In this document: positions 33,240 to 44,057 of the stretch, piece by piece
How positions within the stretch are numbered: the stretch's first letter is position 1
Layout of the letters: every line of letters begins with the position of its first letter
Source of the DNA: Ypsolopha sequella
Taxonomy: Eukaryota; Arthropoda; Insecta; Lepidoptera; Ypsolophidae
Length of the DNA: 64,000 bases
Assembly: GCA_934047225.1 (NCBI GenBank)
Contig: OW203989.1
Location: forward strand, 13,119,977 to 13,183,976
Reading direction: 5' to 3'
Program-made: the position numbers and the translations under genes
The notes under the pieces: model-generated
The model's input: only the letters and a program-made list of their open reading frames with translations
Database searches by the model: none
What the model was told of the DNA's origin: nothing

Positions 33240-33617
33240 TTACGTACATGGTAAACGAATAGCGTAATGATCTTGAGATTCTGCACTTGATAAGTCCGAG
33301 TAACGATTCAACGCATACTGAATATTTTCCGGTGTGTTGATTGTAGAGTTTTTGTTTAATTTCTTAATCTTTTTATAATTATTCGCGAAATTTTCAAATT
33401 TGTGTTGCTTCTCTTCAGGACTGTAATGCTTTTTGTACCGTTGCTTAAACTGTTTAAACTGTTTAATTAGGTCTTTTGGTTCTGCTAAATAGTCCGTGTC
33501 CTCTTCTGTTGAATTATCTTTTGATTCTCCTACCTTGGTCTGGAAATTTTCTTTCGCACCGCACAAGAGTAAAAGAAATAATAAAGTCACAGTTGTATTC
33601 AATAACGTGCATTTCAT
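33240..33617 (-). CDS. I29-like secreted cathepsin propeptide inhibitor, 2
   Basis: A 125-residue frame with a clear signal peptide (MKCTLLNTTVTLLFLLLLCG) and then an acidic linker. The inhibitor domain follows: LIKQFKQFKQRYKKHYSPEE, KFENFANNYKKIKKLNKN and YALNRYSDLSSAE, matching the I29 pattern (F..FK..Y.K.Y, then the N...I...N helix, then the Y..N.YSDLS..E end). It stops at RLPCT without a peptidase domain, so it should be a free secreted inhibitor of cathepsin L-like proteases (inferred from the family). A TATA-like TTTATAAAAATAA lies about 90-100 nt upstream of the ATG on the minus strand. No AATAAA is seen before the MITE that begins about 50 nt after the stop, so the original 3' end may have been altered. 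Confidence 0.75.
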   Translation of the reverse strand: MKCTLLNTTVTLLFLLLLCGAKENFQTKVGESKDNSTEEDTDYLAEPKDLIKQFKQFKQRYKKHYSPEEKQHKFENFANNYKKIKKLNKNSTINTPENIQYALNRYSDLSSAESQDHYAIRLPCT

Positions 33618-34634
33618 TTCTAAATTGTATTTAGTTCATTATCTCCAACAATATTTTGTTTTCAATTGATTCTATACACTCCTATATGTTGCTCAGGTGA
33701 AGTTTATTTTTATAAATATTAAAAAAAAATCATTTTGATGGAATTTAACTGTCTTTTTTGTAAAGAGGTTTCTGTTTGAAGGAACTAAAGTGCGAGAAAT
33801 CAGTTTATCTTGCATGAAATTACCAATTTTGAATCCAAAAGGTTATTATTTCAGCAAATTGTCTTATCTAACGGACACTTAAGGAATCCAAATAGAAAAT
33901 AGTTATTTTGAAATTCATTTTTCTTTTACATAAAAAGTAACAATCTCAAGATATATTTCGGGTATACTTAACTAATGCCGGGTCTAGATAATTGAACCTT
34001 GTTCCTGATCACCAACCGAGTCTCCAGTATAAATTCGGCGGTTGACTAAATTTCACCTTGTATATTCTACAAACAAAACAAAAAAGCTGTTACTTATACT
34101 ACAATTTTTAAGCAATTAGACTTAGTCTCTGTTTTTATTTTGAGAAAATCTTCAGACTTTTAATCTTGGAAACATCGACAGTATTCATGATTTATTATAT
34201 TGTTACAGAATATTTTTAAATTTTCAAGTCGTACATTTTTAGAAACACTAGGTAATGGGCAACATATTCCTTACAAACACATTCATTTATGCAAAGATAT
34301 TTGAACGAGTGAGCGAAGCATTATCTAAAGAAGAAAAACGCCGCCATCTTGGTTTACTTGTCAAAATGAAGAACGTTTACTTCATGGCATGCTCGCTATG
34401 CTGGACTTTTTTTTGGGGAAATCTATTTTGATTGACTAAATAAAATGAATTTTAAACAAAAAAATAGTAACTATATTCTATATTCGCACTTTGCGGTGAT
34501 GATCCATTCCGACCGTTTTCGGTTACATTTCGACTCCTAGTTGGCACAGCGCTGTGCGCTGGTGCGCCCGACAATGGCTAATGTAGCCAATCTTCCTAGT
34601 ATACCCCCGTCCACACCAAGTGTACGTGAGTATC
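33618..34634. other. Non-coding, includes a solo MITE arm
   Basis: At about 33990-34065 lies one arm of the element found complete at 53020-53281 (TGTTCCTGATCACCAACCGAG, CCAGTATAAATTCGGCGGTT). The rest is AT-rich upstream DNA of the neighbouring gene with nothing else recognised. Confidence 0.45.
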
Positions 34635-34960
34635 CATCCATCCATCAGCCTAATTCATCCACTGCTGGACATAAGCCTTTCCAGGACTTTGCCACTTCCG
34701 ACGGTCATCCTGGAAGAATTGCACATACTCACACACGCTGGGCAGGTGGGTTGGTGAGCGCGATACCGGAACCCTCGCACCAGTGACGCCGCTGCCCATC
34801 ACCAGTCTGTTCCATATAAGGCCCGGCTATTAGGGACGGATATACCGCCATCCATCGGTCCCAGGCATGGTGGGCCTCCTGGTTTTTTCCTGTGAGCTGT
34901 CCTTTTACTCTCCCCCGAATTACTTCGAGGGGGTCTCCAAGTCAGTGTACGTGAGTATAC
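34635..34960 (-). repeat. Non-LTR retroelement 3' tail, minus strand, copy 2
   Basis: Same sequence as 31405-31680 but reaching further upstream (minus strand: CTGACTTGGAGACCCCCTCG at its start). A short frame ending in WQSPGKAYVQQW-like coding fits the RTE C-terminal end. It carries the same CATCCATCCATCAG tail. Confidence 0.6.
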
Positions 34961-35039
34961 CGTCTGCATAATTAAAGTGAATGGCCGCGGGTGGACGGGC
35001 TTTTAAATCGACGCGTATGACGTCGAGGTCAGATAACAT

Positions 35040-35041
<2 letters not shown>

Positions 35042-35072
<31 letters not shown>
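35042..35072. repeat. TA microsatellite
   Basis: About 15 TA units immediately before a short-inverted-repeat element. Confidence 0.9.
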
Positions 35073-35074
<2 letters not shown>

Positions 35075-35076
35075 GG

Positions 35077-35323
35077 CCCACTTTTTGGCTGTACCGTCAG
35101 CATAGATCAATCGCACACCTAAGATATTGAATTATAAAATCAGTGATTATGGAGTTTGAGCGATCGATCAACAATATATTATGTAAAAGCATTAATTGCC
35201 CTATATGTTTTAATATTGCCCATTATTGCCCTATATTAAGTGCCCTATATGTTGTAATATAATAAGTATTTCGGGTGTGCGATTGATCTATGCTGACGTT
35301 ACAGCCATATAGTGGACAGCCAT
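35077..35323. repeat. MITE with GTCAGCATAGATCAATCGC termini
   Basis: Left end GGCTGTACCGTCAGCATAGA + TCAATCGCACACC and right end GGTGTGCGATTGATCTATGC + TGACGTTACAGCC are inverted over about 45 bp with few mismatches. The AT-rich interior of about 160 bp has repeated TTGCCCTATAT phrases. No coding content. Confidence 0.75.
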
Positions 35324-36835
35324 TTGTAATTCCAAGGTCTATTGATATGAGAAATATGTATATGTAGGCAAGTCCATTTTTGAAAAATAAGTTATTTTAT
35401 TACTAATACTATTATTTACATTTATCCCAAAGTTTCATACTTAATTTAATAAGCAAAACTGACAAACTAAAATATTCTGTTATTATAATATATACTATAT
35501 ATACCTCTTTTACCTTCCCTGTTTACTTGACCGCACCAATAATTTCTTGGGCATAAATAATTTTGCTTGATTCTGGTCCCTTTTCGAATCGTCACATCAA
35601 AAGTCAAGGATTATTTATTGCTCAAATATCGGAAGGGAATATAGACGGTCACTGTTAGCGGTCCAAATAGCAAACGTATATACGGGTAGCATGTTTTACA
35701 AAAATCATAAATCATTTCCAAGTACAAAGCCCTACAAAATGTAGGAAAATCTTGTGATTTTGCGTATTATAATGTGGAAACTTGCGTAAATACTAACAAT
35801 ATTTAAATGGGGGTTCTTAGTGTTTATAAATCCAGTTTTTTTTTAATCTCTTGTAGGACTGATTGATACTATATACTACTATAAGTTCCGCGTGTTTATC
35901 GTTGTTTGGTGTCACTCCGGTAATTAATAACGCAAGCCCGGAAGTAACTAATTGTGCGGACGCCCTACCGGTCCGACCACCAATACCATCTGCATCGATG
36001 TCATCCCGAACCCTGCGAGCCGCAGCCCGCAGTGTGAGGCGTAACGTCGTCGCGTAAACGTCTTTACTCGCCCAGATGAAGGCAGTCTAAATCTGCTGAA
36101 ACTGGTCGGCTTTCCCGATCATAACACGTATTGAGGTGAGCCGTTTTTATATAAATCAAACCATCTGATTTTTATTTTCATGAATTTTTTATTTTTATTT
36201 ATTTATTTAAATTATTTTTTTTATATATTTTTTTATTTATTTTCTTATTATTGAATTGGCATTTTGGAATAATCTAAAATTCAAATTAAGGGGCTCCATC
36301 ATGCCAAACATCAGTTTTAATCAGATCCAATGATCCACTTTACAATTGCACTTTATAAATAAACTTACATATATCTTTCTGTTAGCTACCAAGGGTTGCC
36401 TGGAAAATATTGCAATTAGCAATAAGTAACGCCCTTGTACACCATTTTTAATTGTTTCTTTTGTGTTTTAAGGTATTTGTGTAACTGTGCAATAAGTGTT
36501 ATAAATAAAAATAAAAATTATTTTAATATTAATTTGATTATATTACTTTAAAAAAAGCATAAATTTCACGAAAAAAGCAATTCAGTTTCCATATTCCAAA
36601 ACCAATTGAAACGAAAAGAACACACGCAGTATTGAAAAAACTAACTACTTACTAAATAGAAAAAAAATATATCTTTGTTACATGTAATCTAATGTAGCCA
36701 TGATTTTAAAATAACTGAAGTTATGCGTACGCGGCATCTGATTAGAGCAGGATAGACAATTAAAAAACAAAAGCGTTAGAGCAGGACTGAATTTTAGCAT
36801 CCTGCAGCTCGTTATATTTTGTAAATTATTTGAAA
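35324..36835. other. AT-rich stretch without recognised gene
   Basis: A moderately GC-rich segment at 35925-36060 contains an open frame (CRGRP-poor, Ser/Arg-rich) without a recognisable domain, followed by ATGAAGGCAGTCTAAATCTG and CTGAAACTGGTCGG, phrases that look repeat-derived. Otherwise nothing is recognised. Confidence 0.35.
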
Positions 36836-36994
36836 ATGAATTTTCTAATTATTGGAATATTGGCACTATTTAGTAGCTTTGAGTGTGACGAATCACGGTC
36901 ACGAAAAGTAGAAGAAACGAAATATTTGCAAAAAAACACGGATTTTAGTAATTTAGTGCATTTTACAATTTTCCCGCCAATTCCATCAATTTAA
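36836..36994 (+). CDS. Small secreted-peptide ORF, possible I29 remnant
   Basis: A 52-residue frame begins MNFLIIGILALFSSFECDES, a credible signal peptide, continues with a charged stretch and stops after PPIPSI. In the next frame the end reads RQFHQFNQKSRRD, which resembles the first helix of the I29 domain (F.QF...Y.K). This suggests a frameshifted, decayed relative of the three I29-like genes nearby, on the opposite strand. No second exon was identified. It could also be a chance frame. Confidence 0.3.
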   Translation: MNFLIIGILALFSSFECDESRSRKVEETKYLQKNTDFSNLVHFTIFPPIPSI

Positions 36995-37560
36995 TCAAAA
37001 ATCGAGACGCGATTGAAAATATCTAATTCAAATTCAGCAAAACCTTTATATAACCTTTATAAGAAAAGCAAAATGTTCTTCAATCTACAAACCCAAAGGG
37101 TATTTTTATAGGCCTGTTTCTTTAAAAGTAGGAATATACTAATAATATATATAATATAATATCTTAAGGCAAGGTCTATTTTCCCATTATTCCAGCAAAA
37201 AAGTCTATGAATAGCGAAAACATTTTTCCTAAAATCTCTTTCTTTTAAACGAAATCCCCGTTCACCGTAAATCAAGTAGTATTATAGTGCTATTATCATT
37301 TAGAGAGTGTTCGGCTTCCATATTACGTGACTTTTTTCACAGATGGGAAAACACGGGTTCCGTAGTAACACTTTATCGAGGTAAATTGATTTTGAACGGG
37401 AATATATTGTAAAATTCCTTGTCGAGCGAAACACGATGGCAACGTCAGCAGAATCTATTCTAGCAGGTTTTTTTTGTATAATACTTAAGAAGGCACCGTG
37501 CGATATCCTCGAAAAGGACGTGCACGGATTCAATTGTTATATATTTTAAAGCTTAATTTT

Positions 37561-37770
37561 AACTAGAAAAGATCAATCAGAAACAAACCCAAAGACAAGA
37601 ATATGAAAAATTTCCCCGGGCCAGGATTCGAACCTGCGACCTCTTGTTATCAAGACAAGCGCGCTACCAATTGCGCCACCGAGGTTTCCACCCGGACCGG
37701 TGAATTCTTCCATCATCTTTTTTTTCATATTCTTGTCTTTGGGTTTGTTTCTGATTGATATTTTCTAGTT
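37561..37770. repeat. 50-bp hairpin element enclosing a tRNA-like core
   Basis: Left arm 37561-37610 (starting AACTAGAAAAGATCAATCAG) and right arm 37721-37770 are reverse complements with one mismatch over 50 bp. Between them lies about 110 bp, of which 37611-37684 is a tRNA-like sequence on the minus strand (separate entry). The termini do not match other elements in the window. No coding content. Confidence 0.85.
37613..37683 (-). repeat. tRNA-like cloverleaf inside hairpin element
   Basis: The minus strand reads CCTCGGTGGCGCAATTGGTA (acceptor start, A-box region with G18G19), CTTGT-CTTGATA-ACAAG as a perfect 5-bp anticodon arm with a 7-base loop, and a T arm with B box GGTTCGAATCC. It ends in CCCGGGG, which pairs with the 5' end except at the innermost base. 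The loop would place TGA at the anticodon, yet there is no long variable arm as a serine tRNA needs. Together with its position in a hairpin, this argues for a tRNA-derived repeat, though a transcribed tRNA-like RNA is possible. Confidence 0.6.
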
Positions 37771-37883
37771 TGTATTGCACTCTAATAATATTTAGAGTAT
37801 TCATAGCGATGTATTTCGCAAAAATAAACATAATCTTAATTTTAACCATTAAAACAACGCATTTTTTTCTAAAATTATGCTTT

Positions 37884-38040
37884 AAGAGCGGTTTCCCAGC
37901 CGGTTTGTGAAAAATCCGCCTTTTTCTAATTAATCGAAACAGAACACTTGAAATCAAAATTCACTCGATAGTTATTCAACAAAACTTTATTACCTATGTA
38001 TTGTGTATGTTGCCATCGCAAAGTTAGTTTTTCTTTTCTG
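37884..38040 (+). repeat. Solo arm of AAGAGCGGTT foldback family
   Basis: AAGAGCGGTTTCCCAGCCGG, then TTAATCGAAACAGAACACTT and TTACCTATGTATTGTGTATG: the same order as the left arm of 16330-16712, without the inverted partner. Confidence 0.65.
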
Positions 38041-40198
38041 AACGAAATTAATTTAAATTGATGGGGTCTTTAAAAAATGCATCTTGCAAGTAAAGTGCAC
38101 AAATAGTTTAAAATGTTATTTTTAAAAAACATCCACCATCACACCATTCTAACCAAAAGGCAGCGTAATTTTTATCTTTTATTATATTTTTATCTCAAAT
38201 AACACGACAATGTTTTACAGTAATGTCTGAGATCAAAAAATTATGACAGACAGACATCACGAATTTGTAAGTGCTTCGATGATCGAAGAACCCGATTTCT
38301 CCAATCGATTTTCCTTGACGTGAAAAACTCGCCTGGCACCGTTGCAGAAATTTGCAATTTTTCCTCGCGCTGAATCTATTCTAGTGAAATATACGTTAGA
38401 CGAGTCTCGGGAAAAGTCACGTACTGTGGACATAGACGATCGACCGACACTCTAGAAGAGGCTTTTCAGAGACCGCTCATCGCTTCTCTGCGCCGACCGC
38501 CACTCGACGATTAGGTTTCTCCATTTACACTAGAACAAAAGCAATTCTTTTCGGCCCTTTCTATTTTTATTTCCTCAATTTTGATAGTTTAGGTGTCTCC
38601 CTGGAAAAAGACTTATTTAGTGAATCTAAGGACAACGCTACACAAACGTTGCAGTTTTTAGGATTTCTATGTACGAAGAACCAATTATTTCATCATATCT
38701 GCATATGTACATAAACAGAATCTGTTTGACCAACAGATCTCAAATTTGGCATTGAGATGTTCCTAAAAGAGATTACTAAATTTGTAATGTATAATGGTGT
38801 TACAAAAGAGAAATAGATTCTGGTTCTCACATGGTTGAATTATTTATTTGTATAATTTTTATTAGTATGTAACATAATTCAATTTTAATTTTGATTGTGA
38901 TTTTAATTTGATTTCATTTAATTGTAATTTGAATTTTAGTTTAATTTTAATTTAAACTTTTATGGGTTTTGCATTGCCTTAAATAAAGATATTTTTTTTA
39001 TCTACGTCCTTATAATAAAGTAATTACAACATCAAAAGCGATTTTATAAGTACCAACATTGTTTGTCTGATGTTATAATATTACATTATAATACCGCGAT
39101 TTTTCGTTATAATTTGGCCCAATGAATCTACATAAAATTATCATGTATGTTGTGATATAAAATTATAGTTTTGAAACTACTTACAAAGCTCAATGACTCC
39201 AATCCAGGACACATAAATTTGACACTAAACGTTTTAATAAAAATCGATTTATTTCGGATTAAAAACACTAAAAGCTCATAAAAGTACATAATATAACACA
39301 TTGCCTTAATATTGCACAAAAACTAATAAATACAATAATTTTAACGTAAATACTGCGAATAACATCTAACTAAACTATATTATGTGTGACCAAACTATGT
39401 TTTGGCGGAACGGTAGCTGTTTTTTTCTTTCTGTATCGAAATGACAAAGACGTCCTGTCCTTAAAATAAGCTTAATTCTTTCAAATAAGTTCAGTCGTAT
39501 TACACTTTTTGCTTATTTACAATATTTACTGGCTGTTTATCCAACCAACCATTATATACAGGTTATATGTATATTCGTGCCACAAAGTTCAGAAAAACGA
39601 AGCTATTCCAGAAACAGGATATTGAGCTCGCTAACTTCTGTACCACCAACTTAGATAAAAACAAAAGGAGGAAGATACGGTACCTGCTTTCCGCGCATGG
39701 TCCTACTAAACCCAGTCTAATTGACCTGCTTTGATTCGCATGTTTCACTCGTGCTACTGTCGAAGTTCGTCGCTATATCTCTGTCGTTCCGTGGCACTTG
39801 TTCACACAACACGACCATTTTTCAGTTGACGATATAAGAACGTACCGTATCTATCTCTTTTTGTTATATCAATGATCGCCAGCAACAAAGCAATTTCATG
39901 TTCGTTAGAGTTAGACAAGCTGATGGTATGATATTTATGACAACTTCCCCGGGTGGGTATAAACATAAACATCACAACGAACTAACTAGCTTACAGAGGG
40001 AGAACTGCTATCCCAGCGGAAATCCCAACAATTCGGTCCACGAAATTGAATAGTTCTATTATAGTCTTAGGGGATTGAATGAGGTTTTAAAGAGGAGTCT
40101 AGTTAGAGGTAAACTATTTGTAGTTTACCTTTTAAATTAAATTTGTTGTCTATGATAGTCAGTAATTTGAATTTAATCTGTTATGCTGTGCAGATTTT
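38041..40198. other. AT-rich non-coding stretch
   Basis: About 2.1 kb without recognised gene or complete repeat. TTTGATTGTGATTTTAATTT-type low-complexity sequence occurs near 38900. Confidence 0.4.
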
Positions 40199-40390
40199 AT
40201 TAAGAGCGGTTTTCAGCCGGATTGTGAAAAACATGCCCTTTTCTAATTAATTGAAACAGAACACTTAAATTCAAAATTCACTCAATAGTTATTCAACGAA
40301 ACCTTATTACCCATGTATTGTGTATACTGCATTTGCAAAGTTTCTATTGGTGCCTGTAAATTAGAATTTCAAATTTCTTTAAATTCAAAA
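40199..40390 (+). repeat. Solo arm of AAGAGCGGTT foldback family
   Basis: AAGAGCGGTTTTCAGCCGGA, AATTGAAACAGAACACTTAA and TTACCCATGTATTGTGTATA, continuing to AAATTAGAATTTCAAA at the hairpin centre position of the complete element. The other arm is missing. Confidence 0.65.
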
Positions 40391-40451
40391 TTTTTATATT
40401 AAAATAAATTTTAATTCAAATAAATAAATAAAATAATTGACTAATAGTCTA

Positions 40452-41230
40452 AGATCCGCACTATAAACGACCTTCACCCATCTGTTTAATGGATGAAAAG
40501 TATTTTATATCAAATTTAATATGTTAGAAAATATATCTCGAGTGGGTTGTCTAAAAAATTCCTGGCAAGGCTATGATTAATAAAAAATTGAAAAATGTCT
40601 TTTTATTAAATATTGCACTCGTGAGTTTTACGAATAAATTTAATACCAACCGAAAGTATGAAGCCTATCTATAGAATATATTATTATAAACGTTGGGTTG
40701 TCTATATTTTTCCTGGCATAACTATACTGGGTTGCCAGGTATAAACAGGTAAATCGATATAGTTATTTTCACCTAGCATACGCTCTCTTTCATCGGGCGG
40801 TCTCGTCGTGCTCTGCTACAACGCTGCGTCCTCTTCTATCGCACGGATCTTTGTTACAAGTTTCCACACGCATAAAATTTTCACCTTTCAAAACGCGGCA
40901 ATAATGCAATTAAATGGCGCTCATTTTGATATGATTTATTTATTAAACAGATAGTTGAAAATAACTATATCGATCTACCTGTTTATACCTGGCAACCCAG
41001 TAGTTGTATATTCTATAGGGTTCATACTTTCGGTTGGTATTAAATTTATTCGTTAAACTCATGCGTGCAATATTTCATAAAAAGCCATTTTTAATTTTTT
41101 TATTAATCATAGTCTTGCCAGGAATTTTTTAGACAACCAACTAGAGATATATTTTCTAATATATTATGTTTGGTATAAAATACTTTTCATCCATTAAACA
41201 GATGGGTGAAGGCCGTTTCTAGTGCGGATC
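40452..41230. repeat. Large foldback element with about 310-bp arms
   Basis: The outer ends GATCCGCACTATAAACGACC and GGCCGTTTCTAGTGCGGATC are inverted. The arms continue through AATGGATGAAAAGTATTTTA, TGTCTAAAAAATTCCTGGCA and CCAACCGAAAGTATGAA to an inner, better-conserved inverted block (GGGTTGCCAGGTATAAACAG at about 40730 and CTGTTTATACCTGGCAACCC ending near 41000). The centre (about 40775-40955) is more GC-rich and unique. No coding content. Confidence 0.75.
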
Positions 41231-41633
41231 CTCTACTGTAAGTAATTAAGGTGTCATCCATGAAAGCAGTCTTCAGTTGTTTTAGAAAACATGAAAAAGA
41301 ATAGGTGATTTTGGAGCTTAAAATAATAAAAACATACCAAGTTACCATAACTTACCAGCATATTGATTTATTTGAAACTACATATGGGCTACAAGAGGGT
41401 CCCTTGATTCATGTGCTTAGTTGATTCGTCACGTTAGTATCGCTTAGCGAGATTTTCTAAATTCTGGAACTGGTCCTATACTTCAGCTGTCAAATTCGAA
41501 CCTATGTTTCAGTTTCTAAATTTTATTAAGTTACTTGGCGGTTCCTTTTATAAGCATGAGAAAAGTCTTAGTGAAATATTGAGTTTGAATTTTATAAATT
41601 TAAAAACTTAACCGCTTAGGGTCCAAATTATTT

Positions 41634-42041
41634 TTATTCTACCCAAAATTTGGGGTTCATTGTGAGAATTGATAATTTAGAGAAAGGTTTCTCCCCCAAA
41701 ATAGCTTGAAGTTCTGTGTCGACACGACGTGTTGTACCCGTTGGGTTCTGCATCTCAAATTGCGATAAGTCAGCTCGTTCATTTATAACCACTTTTTGAC
41801 CATCTGTATCGCTATTTATTTCGTTTATGTCCTCCAAAGTATGAAAGAAATTTTGGTAATGGTCTGCGTACGATTCTTTGTTTGGGTAATTTTTTTTGTA
41901 AGTTTTGAGAAACTGTTGAAACAATTGCGGTGCATTTTTTAAGTCGTAATATAGTACTGGTGTTTTTTTATTAGTATTTACTTGATTAAAAAAAAAGAAA
42001 ACAAAGAAAAATTTCCAATATGTGACCATTCTTAAGAACAA
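41634..42041 (-). CDS. I29-like secreted cathepsin propeptide inhibitor, 3
   Basis: A frame of 135 residues; starting at the second Met (residue 5, at 42029) gives the better signal peptide, MVTYWKFFFVFFFFNQVNT. The inhibitor domain reads PQLFQQFLKTYKKNYPNKES, then HYQNFFHTLEDINEIN and INERADLSQFE, the full I29 pattern. About 45 residues without known motif follow (ending NPKFWVE) and no peptidase domain. The TAA stop overlaps a poly-A signal, AATAAA, at 41633-41638. Inhibition of cathepsin-like proteases outside the cell is inferred from family and signal peptide. It lies about 8 kb from the other two genes, on the same strand. Confidence 0.75.
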   Translation of the reverse strand: MFLRMVTYWKFFFVFFFFNQVNTNKKTPVLYYDLKNAPQLFQQFLKTYKKNYPNKESYADHYQNFFHTLEDINEINSDTDGQKVVINERADLSQFEMQNPTGTTRRVDTELQAILGEKPFSKLSILTMNPKFWVE

Positions 42042-43191
42042 AAGATAACATTTGTTTTATTTATTCTTGTGGCAAAGCCAAACGTTATCAAAACCAGGCA
42101 TGAAATTTATGTGATCCAATCTGATACGCCTAGAATTGATTTATAGAACCGACTTTTTTAAGGGAGTGTCAACATTGTTTTGGACATTTTCATTAAAGTA
42201 GACAATGGATATTGATGGGTAATTTTCCAAAATTTTTTAAATCATGGAAATTTTTAATTTTATTTCTCGGTAAAATAAATAATTGGAAAAATATTGTTTA
42301 CAGTACAATTTAGACAAATTATAATGTTCACTATTTATGTAAATTTGCAATACGTACATGTACATGAGAAACATTGTTTATCGTCATATTTTAAAACTGG
42401 CAGATGATTTCAAAGGGAAACATGTTACTGAGGACGAAGTAACAGTGCTGTATCCTCCACCTCCACCAAAACAAAATTTAATACTTACACTGGCGTATGT
42501 GTTTTCTTCTGATTTCATCATTTCCTATTTCCATAGGTTAATTTCAAAAAGTTTTTTTTTTCAGAGATTATTACGCCATTTTAGGACATCGTTTTCATTG
42601 TTTTGGTATATAAATTAACCATTATTTTTTATGATTTTTTAAAATCACTTGAGAATTTTAGACAAAAAAAAGTGGTCTGTCTCTGTCTGTCTACTCATTT
42701 CTCATCCATCTGTCAAATCAGTCGGAAGCAAATTATTATAAATTTATCTTGATAGCAAGGGACACATTTCTCAAGTGATGTCACAAGAAAGCAAATCGTA
42801 AAAATATTCATCAACATGAAGTTTTTTAGACTACAAGTTCTAAAATACGGCTTATTTAACCTAAATCTCCAAAATGGTTTTCGAGTTAACACACCTTAAC
42901 ATAATTTAATCTAAGCGAATTGTACTAGTATTTTTAATCCTTAAAAAATAAATATTCATTATATTTCAGTGTATTTGTCTTTTTCCTCTAAGCATAGTTA
43001 ACTTTTAGATTAGGAAAAATGTCACAAAAATATTGGAAAAATTTGAAAACTACAGGAAAAATATTTTTTTTGTTTTCTTTTCCGACCGGAATTTTTTCAT
43101 TACCCATCAGTAACAATGTAACAATGGATATTTTTGGGGCTACGTATTATTTCTACGGTATCAAGTCGAAATAGATTCGCAACTTATCTTT
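42042..43191. other. AT-rich stretch, one unassigned frame
   Basis: An 86-residue frame at 42358-42618 (contains ADDFKGKHVTEDEVTVLYPP) has a credible soluble start but then turns into low-complexity Phe/Ser-rich sequence. No family is recognised. Nothing else is seen. Confidence 0.3.
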
Positions 43192-43700
43192 TAAGAGGAT
43201 GGCATACCCTAGCAACTATTTTTCAGCCCGTCCAGCACAATAATGGCAAAGACTTTATTTGCTTTTCATAGAGGCGATTATATGTTGGCTCTTTGGCCTC
43301 TTGTTCTTGGACGCATAATACTAGTGATCACGCAGCGAAACAACAAATTGGTGTGTTTTAGCTAATACTGAAATATTTTGTAGGGAAACAAGTATTGGAT
43401 TTAGGTAACATCCCTTCATATTTCTATTGCCTATTTTATAAAAAAAATCAAATTGATCTCTTAACCGCGTTTTTGAAACGAACGTTTGAAAACCAAAAAA
43501 AGGGGGTGAGAAACATTTTTTTCGATAAGAATATAAATCTTAAAACATTGTTTATAGGTGGAATCCCTAGATAAAAGATCGATAAATCAAATATATTTTC
43601 TTCAATATGAGGAGACACCTAGTTTCTTCTAATAAACCCTTGAAAACCTGGTGTTGTTGATGTTCTAGCGTCACGTGTCCCGTTAAGCATTGCTTTTCAA
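43192..43700 (+). repeat. Dispersed 0.5-kb repeat, copy 2
   Basis: Collinear with 25777-26290; starts AAGAGGATGGCATACCCTAG and ends CACGTGTCCCGTTAA. The differences are mostly single bases and short indels. Confidence 0.7.
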
Positions 43701-43787
43701 TTTATACTAAGGATAATAATAGTACATTATTGTAGAGGCCCGATAACTAGAGAATTGAGTGACGAGTTGAATAAGTAGGCCGAGGCT

Positions 43788-44049
43788 CAGTGGCGTGCAT
43801 AGAACTTTTTTCCAGAAAAGCAATCAGAAGGTCAAGTTTGACAATTAAAAAAATATGAAAAAAATTAAATTACACTTTGAAAAAAAAAAGTTGATATGAA
43901 AATGTTCACTCTAGAGTAGACAGTGTCTACCTTGGCGTCATACAAACTTTCTTTTTTCAAAGTGTTATTTAAATTTTTTCATATTTTTTTTATTGTTAAA
44001 CTTGACCTTCTGATTGCTTTTCCGGAAAAAAGTTCTATGCACGCCACTG
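43788..44049. mobile_element. hAT-like MITE with 8-bp target duplication
   Basis: Starts CAGTGGCGTGCATAGAACTT and ends AAGTTCTATGCACGCCACTG, perfectly inverted at the tips, with arms of about 100 bp. It is flanked on both sides by CCGAGGCT (43780-43787 and 44050-44057), an exact 8-bp duplication as made by hAT transposases. The 262-bp interior is non-coding. Confidence 0.85.
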
Positions 44050-44057
44050 CCGAGGCT

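Noticed and set aside
37613..37683. Functional tRNA gene
   Set aside because: The anticodon position gives TGA without the long variable arm of a serine tRNA, there are mismatches in acceptor and T stems, and the sequence sits in the middle of a 50-bp inverted repeat. Kept as tRNA-like only.
42358..42618. 86-residue frame as a gene
   Set aside because: A plausible start, but it decays into low-complexity sequence and no family, splice or poly-A signal supports it.
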